From assembly GCA_002633025.1 (NCBI GenBank), contig NMRB01000112.1, forward strand, positions 210,805 to 274,804: 64,000 nt of DNA, written 5' to 3'. Below, piece after piece: positions 1 to 14,500 of the stretch. The DNA comes from Notospermus geniculatus (lineage: Eukaryota; Nemertea; Pilidiophora; Heteronemertea; Lineidae). Below the pieces are notes generated by a model. That model was not told where the DNA came from, searched no databases, and saw only the letters and a list, made by a program, of their open reading frames with translations. Positions within the stretch are counted from its first letter, which is position 1; every line of letters starts with the position of its first letter. A program made the translations under genes and the position numbers.

Positions 1-3000
1 GATTTCAAATTATTGGTGTGTCCGAAATCGGAAGCTTCGTCAGCTTTCAAATACAGATCGAAGTCTGAAATCTGAAGTGGTACGAGTCCACAATCGGAAA
101 CATTTCTTTAACAGGGCCATTCCCGGACTGAGTTCAATGTTTCATATCATGGTTGTATCACAAAATAATGGTCTGAAATCACAGTACATTAGATCTGGAG
201 CACTAAATAACGGATTGTGCCACAAAGCGTATCTTAATTGGTTGAAAATAAACTGCTACCAGTCTCCCGCAACCGACACGACACACTAAATTGCCCGATG
301 AAGTTGCTTATGAACAGACGCCAAAAAAGATAATGACAATGTATAGCCTGTGAAACAAATCTTTACCTCTCCGCGGAGGAATTGCCAAATAAAAGACAAC
401 ACATTTTAAAAACAACATGTAATGCAGGTGCTATCGTATGCCATCTTACGACACAGAGGTACGAATTATTATTTTTATTCTTCATGTATAAAATAATGCG
501 ATAACAATGACTTTTGTAAATGTTTTACTCCAATTACTGGGCCATTTCTACAGCAGCTATAAAGGTAGGCCTAACAGAAGGTATATTTTTAGCCATTCAG
601 TTCCGCCACTCGGCCGAATTTAGCTCCTCTGCACATGACACTGAAACGTCCATATTGCCACAAAACAGGCATTAAGGGACTAATCACCATTAGCCATGTA
701 CATGTACATGTACAATGTACGTGTACACGTACATTCAAAGGTGAAGGGAAGTATAGCGACATAATGGGTATTGTGTGAATAAAGACAGGTAAATACTTTT
801 ACTTATCGAGGAAATGCTTTTACTTATCATTTCTGTGGTAGTACAAATGCACAGCGAACACTGCACAAAAATGTGGTTATCAGCAAGTTGTGGACTTCAA
901 ATCACACCAAACAATGCACAGCTCAGCCCGTTGGGAGCAGTACACTGACACTGACAGTTGCTTATAATGGTGTGGGTATATCACACATATCACAAAGATA
1001 TTCAAGATTAAGCTTAATATCATTCGCAGAGTACCCGGTTTATAAAGTAAAATATCAATTGATTTACCTCTGACATCAAATTCTGTTGCTGAGTGCAACG
1101 TCTTGTCCGCCATTATAAGGAACGCAGATCTATTTGGGGGTATAGTTAGGCATTCTTTGACGGAGCGAAACACAAATGAAAAAAATGACTTAAACCAGAA
1201 CGGTCCTATTGGAGTCATGCCAGTGCCAATGCCAATGCTCATGCACAGTGCTTTCAATCACCCCCTCTCTCTGGGTAACCTATCTTCGAATCCTGATGAG
1301 GAGCGAAAGGGGTGGTCGACTTTGAGCGTTGGCGCGCAGCGGAAGTGCAAGATTGGGGATTCATCCACGATATGATCGTTAACTTTATTCGACCGCCCCA
1401 AGTTTCATTTTCGAAAGCTAAACCTGAATAATTAACAATTCTTAAATTTATGGTTCCGTTCCGGTTTTGGGGTCAGTCCGGCTTTTCAATTCCTGTTCCG
1501 TTTTGTCAAAAGTTGTACTCCGTTCTGGGGAAAAGATTCGCTTAACTATAATCTGTGGGACTCTACTAGGACGTTTAATACTCAACATACACATACAAGA
1601 AAATCATAAATATTATCGTCTATCGAATCATGACGGCAGGGGAATTGGCTTACTAGGAGAAAACAGCAGTACATATCATGCACACGTATGTCCGACACCG
1701 AATTAGTGTATTGTCCATTGGCATCCTAAGATGTGATATTTTCGTCTAAGGAAATTGTGCTTGTGACACAGAGAGCCACTGATGTCCCGCAAATTCTTAC
1801 AACACGACATTTTATCTCTGCATCAATGGCGTAAGAGATGCGGGGCCTTTCTAGAAATCAACAGTATATATTGTATATTTCAGTAATGATTGGGTCACCA
1901 GGACATAGTAAAAGGCGATGATATCGAATTGTTAGGAGCGTGTCACAGGTCAGCAATTGAACTTGATGCTTAGTGAGATCATTCTTAAAATTGCATGTTC
2001 CTACCGCAGGCGGTGTGGGAACAGAATGCCAGTTTCCTATAAGTTCTACAATGTTGCTAAGATTGTCTATGAAGAAGCGATGAATATGCGTACATGTAGG
2101 TTAGCTTAAATTTTCCGTATACGCACTGATTATATAAAATATTGTTGGTACGACAATAACACACAAACTTTCATGAATGCCTTGTTACTGTACAATGCAA
2201 TATTGTTTCCTGGTTTGCTGAGGGGAATATAAATGCAAAAGATCACAACTTTTAAAATAATATGACTGGTACGACTGCAACAATAATGGTAATGAGGCTA
2301 AGGAAGAAAAATGTAAATACGTATTAAAACAAAGAAATGTAGACTTCGCGGCGAGTGAAATATATCTTGGCGATGATGTTATAATACTACGTGTATTCGG
2401 GTTAGATTTTCAGCATCGAACTCCAATGATGCGTGTACAGAAAACGATTTTATATGGTACGTGCCTTGAGTACAACAGGAAAAGGAGGCCAACTGCCAGA
2501 AAATATTTACAGTCACTTCTGAACAACGCACTCTGCATGGCGGATTCAATAGTATTGATGACCGGAAGAAGTCAAGCTGGACATGCGAGGAGATTGAATG
2601 GTCGACAGGTAGTAATTATTGTTTATCATGCAGCAAAAGTGATGTCTTACTTTTTTCAGTTTGGATAATCGGGAACGATTATTTGGAGCACCAAAGTTAT
2701 GTTGGTTTGAATATTATGGTTCTAATTTTGATACAAAAAGCGACAGGTAAGCAGAGATTGGTTCGTTGCAGATTCAGGTCACCGGATTCAGCCAATAGAA
2801 GTAAGTATATGCAAATTGGTTGAAGAATGAGGTCATCTTCCTCAACCAATCATAGTATGTATTAGGCTTCCTGTACCTAGAGGTATAAGGTAGGCCTATA
2901 CGGACACGCAGGTTAACAATTGCTTCACGGTCACGAATGCTTTGTGAAGCCTTTGTTAACCGGCGTGTCCGTATACCGTATACTGTACCTCTACATGTAT

Positions 3001-5355
3001 GTACAGGAAGGCTTCCTGATGCAGTATACGCTCAGTTTCGTGTTTACTCATCAATGTATACAATCATGTAGTTTTTAAAATTAACTCGCCATCTGTCGCC
3101 CTGCCAGTAGCGTGATTGGCTATGCAGATTGAGCTCATGACGTTTGTTGGCTGAACACTCGGCATATACGTAGCCTATTTTGATTAAAATTTTCTGATGC
3201 TACATGTAAATCAGGGCCCACCACGGCTTTAGTATTCAGCATACATGTAATTGAGACTTTGACAGCATGGCTTTACCATATACCGTGCAAGTAATTACGT
3301 AAGTGTAAAATTTTTGTTCACGTACATGTACATTTACATTATATCATGGGCCATGAACAATAGACATGCAGTACTTTCCACGGTCAAGTGAATAGATTTC
3401 AGAATGAAATGTACGGTATAAAAAACAATAAATAAGTCAGCGTTTGGTTCAAAAGTAAAGTCATGAAATGTGCTCAGGTATAGAGCAAAATACGATGAAT
3501 TCAAATTGTCTATAATAGGCCTATATAAAATATGTATGATTTTGCTTACTTCAATGACAATAAACCTATTGCGATCCGCTAATTCCAGAGAGATTGACTC
3601 TGACAAGGGAAAGACGTACACATTATAGTTTGTACGGATCCGAAGTCGATTATGTTCATCTACATTTACTGGGATTTTTAGAAGAAAAAATATCCCTGAG
3701 CAATAGGTGACTAGTTGGGAGCGTGGGCGAAAAATTATGGAGGGTGAAAACGCTTGCTGTGGACTGGTTACCGTAGTTTCTCCCGCTGGCAACCGCGGTA
3801 AGTATGAGCAACCATTTCGTATCTATTATAATGACATGAATGAGTGTAGCAAGACCTTATTCAGCAACGTACACGATTTCGTGGGGTAATCCCTTGTAAA
3901 AGAAGGGCGTCCTTTCGACCGGTGCGCAGATAAAGTGCGCAGTATTTTTGGACCGGAATGCTGGTAATAATGGCGGCTCATACCTGTCGTTTTCCAGCGG
4001 AGCGCCACCCAGCGGTAAGAGTAGGAATCCGTCTAAAATGCTCCGTGAATAGCTTACAGGAGCAAGGGGGCGTTGGTGTGATTTGGGGACAGTTGCATCT
4101 CCGAAACTCCAAGTACATGTAGACCATGTACATTGATAGCGGGTGTAAGTTGGAAAGACAGTATGATCCTCTCTTCAAAAGGACATGTAATGAGTAATAA
4201 TAACCAATTAAATATGTACAACAAAAATAAGTTCAAGTGAGATGAACTGAATCGGCGAACTGTTGAGTGAAACTACAATGGTGTCCTGCCAGTGGTTTCT
4301 CCAAGTTGTGAAACTCAAACGAGTGTTTTTGTGGAATAGACACTTCAGTGAACAACAGATGTGAAGGATTTACTGTTCGTATGAATGCTCCTGACGATAT
4401 ATTCACATTTATATTTTTGGACCTTTTTTCTGTGTACCACGCAAAGACAGTAAACAAATAATTTATACTAGGCCTATAATGAGGCTGACCTCTATATACA
4501 TAACGCGTAATTCTCAACGTGCACGGGCCTTCATAACGCTTACCAAAAAGAGGAATGTAAAAAAAATAAGCGAAAAAAGCGACAGGTTTTGTGGTTGATC
4601 ATCATATGAAGGTCATGTGGCGATGCCGTTCAGTTATGTCTGCCAGCGCTCAGAGTATAAATGCAAAACGGTATCAAAACAATAATAACATTACAGCTAT
4701 CCATAGTTCCACCATCTAAGCATACATGTATATGACTTCAGCAATCGAATGAGTGGTATACAACACAGTTGAAAAATAAACATCACATGCTGATGAATCA
4801 ACTACTTGATTTAAAACATGAGGATTATGTTCGGATTTAGTCTTTTTACTCGGTGAGGACCCAACAATACTTTTAAATTAGAAGGTTTCGGCTATACACA
4901 ACAACGGTTGACGCACGTGCACTACAAAAAAATTCTCTTCGAATGTTAAAACTGTGACAAAACTGCTGATAATACTTATTAACTGCGGTTATTCAGAAAA
5001 TACAGAGTCATTGCTATGATGTATATTTCAATTTTGTAAATTATGATAATTGGAACACAAATCGATTTACAATAATGTAAATATAACACAGGTCAAGTCG
5101 TGATGGAGTTGAATAATATATTCGCGTTTTGCCAACAATTCGCAGCATGAATGACGGCCGGATAATGTAAATCTGTAGATAATGTCGCTGGATTCTGCAA
5201 ATTAAACCATAATAATGTCTCATACGAACCAGGATTACGACCCACTGTGACAACACGTCTGACTTTGGAGTAACTCGATCCCAACTTTCAAAAAACTCAC
5301 ATTGCAATAATGATTGGCGGTTAGATAGGTCGAATCCGTAGATATTCACTTTATC
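1..5355. other. 3' flank of Drgx, no gene recognised
   Basis: AT-rich, with only short chance ORFs. It contains a palindromic ACATGTAC cluster at 695-735 and the foldback element at 2875-2998. The proximal part (roughly 4200-5355) could hold the Drgx 3'UTR on the minus strand, but I could not choose a polyadenylation site. Confidence 0.5.
2875..2998. mobile_element. Short foldback element (family with 57957-58107)
   Basis: Inverted arms around TATACGGACACGC.GGTTAACAA and TTGTTAACCGGCGTGTCCGTATA flank a core with TTCACGGTCACGAATGCTTTG. The copy at 57957-58107 has the same arms (GGTTAACAATGGCTTC; GATAACCGGCATGTCCGTATA). Two diverged copies with conserved arms suggest a MITE family. Confidence 0.6.
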
Positions 5356-5540
5356 TCAATCGGCTTTGGGGGATACGTCACTTTTTGGTCCACTTCCGGT
5401 TGCTTCGACTGCGATCGCTTCCGAATGTTCCCGAGCTTTTCTTCTGAGGTCAGCAACACTCGATGTGCGCTGTTCAGTACCCGGGAGGTTGATTGATGAA
5501 CAGTTAGGTCCTGAGACACAGCAACTGCACATAGTCAGAC
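5356..5540 (-). CDS. DRGX: Drgx terminal coding exon (cysteine motif and OAR motif)
   Basis: Acceptor TTTTCCAG, then [12 protein letters not shown] and the OAR-like helix [19 protein letters not shown], ending TGA at 5358-5356. OAR motifs in paired-like factors modulate activity and DNA binding. The spacing between cysteine motif and OAR matches vertebrate Drgx. Confidence 0.93.
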
Positions 5541-8500
5541 CTGGAAAAGAGGGTAGAGCAAATAGACGGCGTCGCACTTATATGCACTTTCAAGTAGCGG
5601 GTAGATGTCCATCCCTGGTCATACACGACAGGGTAGTATTCGTGGAATGATTGGTTGGAAATGGTTACGCACGAAATCGTAGAAACCATGAAACCCACCT
5701 TTGAATGCTGGATGATGGGGTAAATGCTGCGGTAGATGAGGAGGCAGATAAGGGCGGCTCGTCAGGAAGGAGTCGAGGCAGGGTTTGAAACTGGACAAAC
5801 TGCGGATACAGAAGGAAAGTTATAAGCAAAAACTGATGGACGGATTTCAACAAAGTTTGCTTTTACATCAATTTGATTTTAGCCACAAACATGTTTCACC
5901 AGATTTCATCCAGTAATGACGTTGTGGTTTGACTTACCTATCCAACGGAGAAAAAAATCTTGGAAACGGATGCTTGGCGAATTCACTGAACGGCAGCATT
6001 TGCGGAGGGGGTGGCGGCGGTGGCGGTGACAACTTGGACATATGCGGCGGCATCCGCAGGGAATGTAGCTGAGACGATGTCATGTCGATGCTGTCTTGTT
6101 TCGGAGACTTCCGGTCATCGGCTTGATTAGGCGAGGTTGAGACTGAGTCCCGAACAAGCTGTTCTTTATCAGTAAGGCTACCCAAATCGGGCTGTCCTTC
6201 ATCACTCATATCACCAGAAACATCGATTTTTACGTCTTCATTGTCTGTGACTTGAATATCGTCTGCCTGGTGATCTGAAACGTGGCTAGCAGACGACACA
6301 TCATCTGGTGTGTCATCTTGTTGTTTGTTGCCATCATGATCAAGACAGGCTGGACTACGTGTGTCTGTCGTTTCCCCTTCCTTCTGGAGTTCAGACTCGT
6401 GCTTGCTGTCCCCTGATTTCTGTTGCTGGGAGAATCGCTCGCTTTTCCGCCATTTTGCGCGTCTGTTTTGGAACCACACCTGAAATGACCATTCGGTGGA
6501 GATTATTGTATTTGCTTGATGTTTCTGGTTCACGCCAAGGCGGCGGCCATCTTGTTTGTCCCACTTCGAGTAGATGTAGGCTACACACCAAGGCACTGTA
6601 ATTCCACAATTACGTGGGCAGAAGTGCTGATGTATGACCCAAGTACCATTTTTTGCTACCTTCTTTGTTCTCTCCCCTATAAATCTAGTTTTATAAGCCC
6701 ATTTATCCCCAATCGATTTCAATGATTGATTATCTCGTTTGAAATTGAAAATTGACAGAATTTATATTCTGTGGTTTTGGATGTCAAGGGAATATTCTAG
6801 GTACATGGCTGGCGGTCCTCGCTAATAGCCGTATACATTTTTTCGTATTTAAACATAACAATGGTTCACCTTGTCAATTGTCACGAGCGACCTTTTCAGC
6901 AATCTACAATGTGCTGAATGTATAATTAAGACTAAAGTATAGCGCTATCATATTCCCAGTGTGTGCAATCAATGTAAAATAATATTGAATTCTCTAGGGT
7001 TTTAAAATCATGCTTTCGGCGATCGCCACGGAGTCATGAGGTTAGGAGAAGGATTGAATTTTAATACCCGGGGTCCTCAAATTAGTAGCGTTTTTGATAA
7101 ACAGGCTGATTTTCTTTTCATGCAAGGAAAAAAGTGAAGTGCTGAATGTATAAAGGAGATTTAATGAGTGGGTCTAATTGGACCAGTTGGTCATACTTTT
7201 TTGACTTTGTTGAAGAAGCGAATGGGTTGCCTGCTGCCCCAAACATGCAACATACCAAAGGGCCGTATGCTTGGGTCGGACTTTAGCCTAAAGTATAGTT
7301 GAAGTTAGACTTTCTCTCTTCGCTTGAAGCTTGAGGAAAATCAGACTTTAATGAAAGTCTGGCTAAAATTCGACCCGAGCAAACGGCCTGTGTCCTGTAA
7401 TAACCATTGGACATTGACAATACGACCACTCAACCACCGTATGACAGCAGCCAATTCTATTTCAATGACACGGGCAGTGAGTTACATCAGCCACGTTATC
7501 CCAGGGACTTTGTTCAGGAGACTGCGTAAACTATTGTGTCTTTTGGGGGAAAGCTATTGTTCACTATCACGATCACCCCGACAAAAGATTTGCGTGCCCT
7601 TTAAGTTACGGGTGCTTTGTGAATAAGGTCTTCTGAGTTCTGTAATGAAGGTAATACATGTTAGCTATTGCGAGAAGAGTGGTGATGATTCATATTAACC
7701 CTCCGATGGCCAACTTAAGGACCGTTTTATTCCATTTCAATCCTAAGTTCTTTCTGGGACATACTGTAGTCATCTGTTTCCGAGTTGATTCGACCCCAAA
7801 ACACAGTAATATGTGTTCATAGAATATCAATATTTGAAATTCGATTCAATTATAGCGGTAAAGTGAGGCACCATGGTGGTTGCTTCTCATTAATTCCAGT
7901 ACTACAATGACAATCAGGTGCCACTGCTTGCGGTGTTTGACGATAAGGATAAAATTACCATGAATTTATTTTTATATTTGAAAGCGAATACCATAACGAG
8001 GCAAAATGGGCGTGTGATTTATATAGTGCTCGCTATCTTTTGTGTCAATGTATCTGAATTAAAATCAATCTTTTTGATCACAATAAATGATTCGCAATCA
8101 CCTGATTTCTGATTTATTAATTGATTCTTAAGAACTTTTTAGATGATCAAAACACGATAGGTTTCATATTTTTTATACGTTTCGTCTAATGTAGCGAACC
8201 GACTCAGAGTTACACCTAAACATTTAACCTTACCCCCCCCCCCCCAATTATCAAATCCAAATTCAAATTCTTTGCTAACACCACATGACCTGATAATATG
8301 TCTAATAAACAGATCGCAGTAAAAAAGGAATTATAGCAACATTCATGATGACTAATGGTATTCATGATGAATAATGGTACAGCCATGAAGCTAAAGTTGA
8401 AGTTAACAAATCGATCCTACAGATTAGAAGTTATCATCATCAACATTTCGTATACGAATTTTCATACAAATTTGCATTTTTTTCTTAAGACATGATTAGT

Positions 8501-11500
8501 TTGTGACAGAACTTTTTATAGTAACAAAATATTTCAAAATTGCCTGAAAAAAATCTTCTTCGAATGTTTTCTATCGCCAAACTATATCGTTATCTTTAAC
8601 TGGGTAATGAGTTATATCTGTTGTTATAAGCGATCACGCCATAGGGATTATTGAAGGATATATAATCGAATAGGATTTGCTTTATCCTCGGACAGATAAT
8701 CAGCCAAGTTTTTTTATACAGAAGAATGATGGCACTCGACAATTGATATTAACTTCCAGTCAGTTCCAAGTGAAAATCTTAAAATTAGTAATTGCGAAAC
8801 GTCCCCGGGCAAAGTTCATTAATGATGTTGTCTAATGACGAACTTGTTCCTGATTTCTCTTTTCTGTGAAGAAAGCATCAGTCTCTACGAGAATCGAAAT
8901 GTTTTTTTCCTTTTTTAATAATGATGATTAAGGTAATTATTCTTCGGGCAAGTATCGTGATTGCAATATTGAATATTTCATAAATTGTCTTTTCCTGTTT
9001 CTATAAGTCGCTCAAATTAACTTCAGCCCTTGTAGGTGTCAAAAAAGTTTGTAGCAGTTGAAATTCCCAATTGCCATCGTCTCGCAGATACCTCTACCAC
9101 TTGGATAGCGTGAAAGTGAAGTTTTACAACAGCGTCAGAAGTCACGAATTTGAAACCATCCATAACACAATTAAGCACGACTTAATAAGAAATTTCGCAA
9201 ACTATTACCCATTAACTAAGTCAGAGCGAATCAGTACATCGGCAACAGGCTAAATTTTCCCGGCGAATTCAATCAATTAACGCTTATACTCTTAGCCTTT
9301 CATCTTATAATTCTGTATCATTAATATGATGATTTAATGAGAATCCAGTATCTCCTGCAATTTGGTATTTATTAAAACATCGCCCCAGGCTCAGAAACTC
9401 CCGGCGCTAATTAGACGTAACATCATTTCAAACGTTAACCTTTGAGACGCTCGCATTAGAAAGCTGTCGTTTTTTGTCTCCTTTAAAAATCCGTTTCAGA
9501 AGAGTTCTCGTCCGTGGAATAACTAACGAGATTTCAGTTATGCAAAAAGCTTGTCCAGTGTCTTTGTTCCAGGCAATTAGTAAAGCCGATTCTATTTCAA
9601 TATCTAAAAAAAATCGTTTTCTCATCTGCCCTTCAGCGATTTGAGAACGGGTACTTCTATAAATCCACGATGAGTGCGAAGAAGTTGGATGTGTTCAATC
9701 TCAAGTATAATTCCTCCAATATCGAGAGTTGTACTGTCCCGCAGAAGTTTGGTCGTGTACCAAGAACTGACCAGTGGTTGTGTCATCAGCAGAAGAGCCG
9801 ATCCGGTGTCACCTGAACACAGATTCGCTTGAACGTGTTCTCTTGGTTAGTGCTTGCCCATTATTGTGTGTCATTACATGTACTTGTTTTGCATATTACA
9901 CTTAATTTGAGACAAACGTTGTGTTCTTGACTTTGTACCACTTTACGCCACACCTGTTGTTTGGTGTTTGCACAGTAAACACGGTGGTTTTTGTTACATT
10001 TACATATTTTGTAAAGTCTGGCAACATCTATCTTCGACCTAATGGAATGCGGAAGTCATGTAATGTGACAGAGCTTTGCGGTTTATAATCATGCCTGTCG
10101 ATCACCTGAGGTCGTTCCCCGATTGTTCGCGTTGTCCACCGGTCATTCAATAGCCGCGTGTGATTAAAGGTCGGTGGAAAATCCAACGATCAATTTCCTA
10201 GCTTCCGCATTCCATTAGGTCAAAGATAGATGTTGCCAGACTGTTTTTTACAAGAGGATACGGTGTTGTGTACGAAATACAGGCCACCTAACGTACCGAT
10301 AGTAAAACATCTTCTATGAAACTTCTTACAAATGGTAGGCCATTCACATTATACCGATGTTGTACCAACTGATTTAGTACCAACTGTGACGCAATTCACG
10401 GCCATCACCCGGAAGACCGAAATTTATAAAGCTTTTGATGGTCATGCCAAACATCTTCACAAAGTACGTTTTCGCAATATGATTTCTGGTAGTTGACGCA
10501 GTGTTGCACGATCCTCCTAGCATGTGCACTAATTCAATAAAAACCCTTATTGAAATATCACTCGGAATTGTGACTCCAGTCATCACTCCATCTCTAGTAG
10601 CTAAATAAGTTTAGAAGGGATTAGCGTCGTTTTGAATAAGAGATACGTCTATTTAATCTTTCCCACTTCAGTATATTTCAATGCAACTCTCTCAAATCCC
10701 ATCTACATGTTCCGACTCTCAGATGACATTAAGTCGACATTTGCTTTTTGCCAAACCGATGTCGAGCTTAAACCGTTTTTACGCGCCAGTCAGCTTGAAA
10801 ATCAAATTAATCAAGTTTGTATGTCACATAATCCTCTTAGAACCAGGCATGAATTTGGTATGTTTAGAACACCCGATAGCAGAGATTCTCGACCTGCGTG
10901 TCGACGTCTCGTGGGACGAGGCCACGCGAGAGTCTTAATGGAAATCGGATTAAAATACAATATATTGATACATTTGAACAAATTCGTACTCCCCAGTTTG
11001 AAGTATATTCTAATACCTATGGAAATTGTGACGCTCAGTGTAAACAGATAAAAAAGCCGATCATGATTCATACCAACTCCTCTGCAGATTCAAGGAGGTC
11101 TAACAACGTTAAATCAGAGTCGAGATCAAGGTATTTTATGCACTTTTTCTTTCCTTTTTTATACTTTTTATACCTTTTTTGAATGGCACCTTCCAAAATA
11201 CCTCACATTCGGTGGGGTATCGGACAAATACATCGAGATTTAAAGTTGGTGTCTTAGAAGTCAGCGACCAAAATTGGGACTGTACACGTACCTCCAGATA
11301 AGAAGTTGATGAAGGAGTCAGCATCCAAAATTGAGAAAGTACCTTGAGATGATAAGTTGATGAAAAAGTCAGCGATCAAAATATTGAGACAATACATCGA
11401 TTTAAATAAATTTGATAAGGAGTGTTTGATGAAAATTACGACAATCAACAGACTGACTGAGTCAACTGGCCTCAACTTCATATTAGAAGTTACGATGGCG

Positions 11501-14500
11501 TATAAATATGACTTTTAAGATTAGAATTTTTCAACACGTGTATATTTTTATGGGCATTTTACACTCGCCCCAGGCACTTATTCCTTTTAATTATTGTGGA
11601 CAAAGTAAATTTAAATGCAACTTGACCCGAAGTAAAATTGATAAGTCGTAGTTAAATTCAATTAACGCGATACGTTGATTTTAAATGCCACGTGTCCAAG
11701 TTACATCAAAGACTTGTAAGGCTGGCGGGCATTGGGCGATAGCAGTCTGTAATTCAACCACAATGATGACTTATACAATGGACGGGTCAACTGCATGATT
11801 CATCCATTCAATGAATCTTTTCCAACTTCAATGCTTCTTCAATTCTCCATCATGTTCATAAAGCGTAATTTACAGTAGTTACTGTAGAACTTTGTGTTTT
11901 TACCGGTCATGTGCTGAAGAGACACTTTCGCAATATTAAACATGGAGGTACATTGTAATTCATTTAAGAACCCTTGCGATATTCATGCCGCTGCGACAGG
12001 AATCAAAATCCCACTGGAATCTACGTCCGGTTTTGTTTTTCGACGAAGGGTTAGGATACACGACTGTAGAAACAATGGCCTTACAAGAGCAGACCTTTCA
12101 CTTGGTGATTTTCTCATATAACATTGCATACATTTTTTCTCAACACCAGTGCATGGGATTGTATAAATATTTTCGTTTTATTTTGCAGCCAAATTTACTT
12201 GAAAGTACTCTGCCTGTGAAATAAAACCAAATTTCAACAGGTTAGGTGTCATTTGTACATCTAAATGGTATGTCTTTTGAAACTTTGTAACGCATGTCAA
12301 TATCAGCTTACCAAAGCCTTCGCCGCCTACGGTCTTCCAGGGTTTTTCTGCTACTGTCTTCTATTTTAACAATGCACAGTTGACCTGAGGATTCGACTGT
12401 ATTTATGTTGAAGGGAGTAAGAAATAAAAGTGGAAAGTAAGAAGTTGGAAATTTTGGAATTTTGCGTGAATTTTTTCAATTTCTCAAAATGGACGAAAAT
12501 TTTTTACCATTTTGAGAAATTTTCTTGAAATAACATGACATTTTGTCTGATTTTTCGGGCGATATTTCTCAAAATGGGAAAAAATTTTCGTCCATTTTGA
12601 GAAATTGAAAAAAATCACGCAAAATTCCAAAATTTCCAACTTCTTATTTTCCACTTTTATTTCTTACTCCCTTGTTGATTAATCATATAAATAAACAAAT
12701 ATCCTTTCATACTTTCATGATCTCAAAAGGTGACTCTGCTGTTATTTTTTCTGCGAGTATTGGTATTTTCATATTGGGCCAGTATGACTGGCCCAATGTG
12801 AAATGGGCATGATTTTCGCGCGCCGGTGTGACTGGAAATCTTAAGTCTCGCTGGATAAGTCCTTTCAGATAATGAAGTTTTAGGCGTCCCAAATCGGAAG
12901 CCCTCAGCTTCCGAATTCGCACTCCCGCGTTCGAATTCGGAAACGTTCTTCTGCAGGACTTCTTCCTGGACTTTTGTCAAAGCAGTTTCTGTTGTCAAAG
13001 CAAATTCTGAAAAATTCTGTGGTTACACTGAGTCGAGGAGCGGTTTATGGCTTCAGCGATGGCGAACAACTTTGACGGCAATTTAATTGAGGACGGTCGT
13101 TACGGCGTGCATCCGCCTTCAAATTACATCAAACAAGAATAAAATTTTGACAGCTCTAAAGGTGGACAAATAAGTAGATTATAAAAGGACCATGAACCTC
13201 TTGGGAAAGCATTGATTTGTTCGTAAATGTACAAATGATGGCTTGTTCACAATGCTCTGCACTTTTTAACGCAGTGTACTTTGCGCACCAACATGACTGA
13301 GGCCAGTCTGAAGCGAGCTGCTCCTGAGCAGTGAGCTTCCTCATTTATAAATTTTTAAAGTGAGATTGCAAACCCACGAAATGTGCGACAGGGGCCATAT
13401 TCATGAAGCCTTCGCAACTTTGCGGATTGTTACAACAGAAGGCGCTCATACCTCGCAGTCTCGCACAATCAGTCTCGCGCAGCGTAGCCTGTGTGGACAC
13501 AATGCAACTTTGCGTGGACGCAAATCTATTGTAAGGCAGTCAGTGAACAATAGGGCATGTGCAGCCCCCGGGCAGCGAACTTTTTTTTCCTAACCGATAT
13601 ATCCATTACGACCAACTTTTTTTTCCTAACCAGTATAGCAAAACCTAATCCTAATCCTAATCTGAACCCTAATCCTAATACTACTCCCAAAACTAACCCT
13701 GACCCTAACCCTAACCCTTACCCTTACCCAATCATTAATCTTCTATTCACTTCGTTAAGTTCGTTTCGTAATGGATATACTGGTTAGGAATCTATACTGG
13801 TTAGGAAAAAAAAATCCGCGCCCGGGCATGCCGGGTGCAGCCAAACAGTAGACTTGCGTGGACGCAAAGTTGCGAGGGCTTCGTGAATATGGCACTGCAG
13901 TACTCTGAATAGGTCACCTCTCTTACTTTTTCAGGTCGTATTTCATCTACTTCATCTTCCTCTGCCACCGCTTACTGGTAATTAACCAAGAGTGCCGTCC
14001 GTGTATTGCCTTGCATCGGTCGGCATACGCGGGAACGGCTTCAGTGCTCAGAACGTCACAATCCCGTTAGATCTCATCAGAAGGCGAATCGTTTTTAGCG
14101 CCGACCGACAACAGACAACTCTCTGTGGTACCCGGGGTTTGATCCGACCAGTAATTTAATAGAAAAATGTTTATTGTATTATGCAAACTTAATTATGAGA
14201 TTACTCCGACAACACCTGTGTCTTTCTAATTCGGAGGCCGTTGGGAGACATTAAAACATTAATCTGTATTGATGTTTGTGTACAACGCCGTCCGTCCCCA
14301 ACCTTGTAACACGGCTGCCGATAATACCGCCCGAGAGCAACGATTTCGATTTTTGATCCAGTTTGCGCGATGTCAGTTTTGTGTACTCTGTAATAATCAT
14401 CATTACCGGTTGATGTGCACTGTTTGCAGTAATTATTCCTTGAAAACAGTGGGTAACGAACTCAGACAAAAACAAGATGGCGGCGATGACAGGTGAGTGT

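Noticed and set aside
1285-1303. CTGATGAGGAGCGAAA, considered as a hammerhead ribozyme core
   Set aside because: Only five bases separate the two core motifs, too few to form stem II.
3334-3792. 152-codon minus-strand ORF downstream of Drgx
   Set aside because: Chance ORF; no family similarity that I can see.
13557-13787. ORF with a PNPNPN-type protein repeat
   Set aside because: It is the CCTAAT/CCCTAA telomere-like tract read in one frame.
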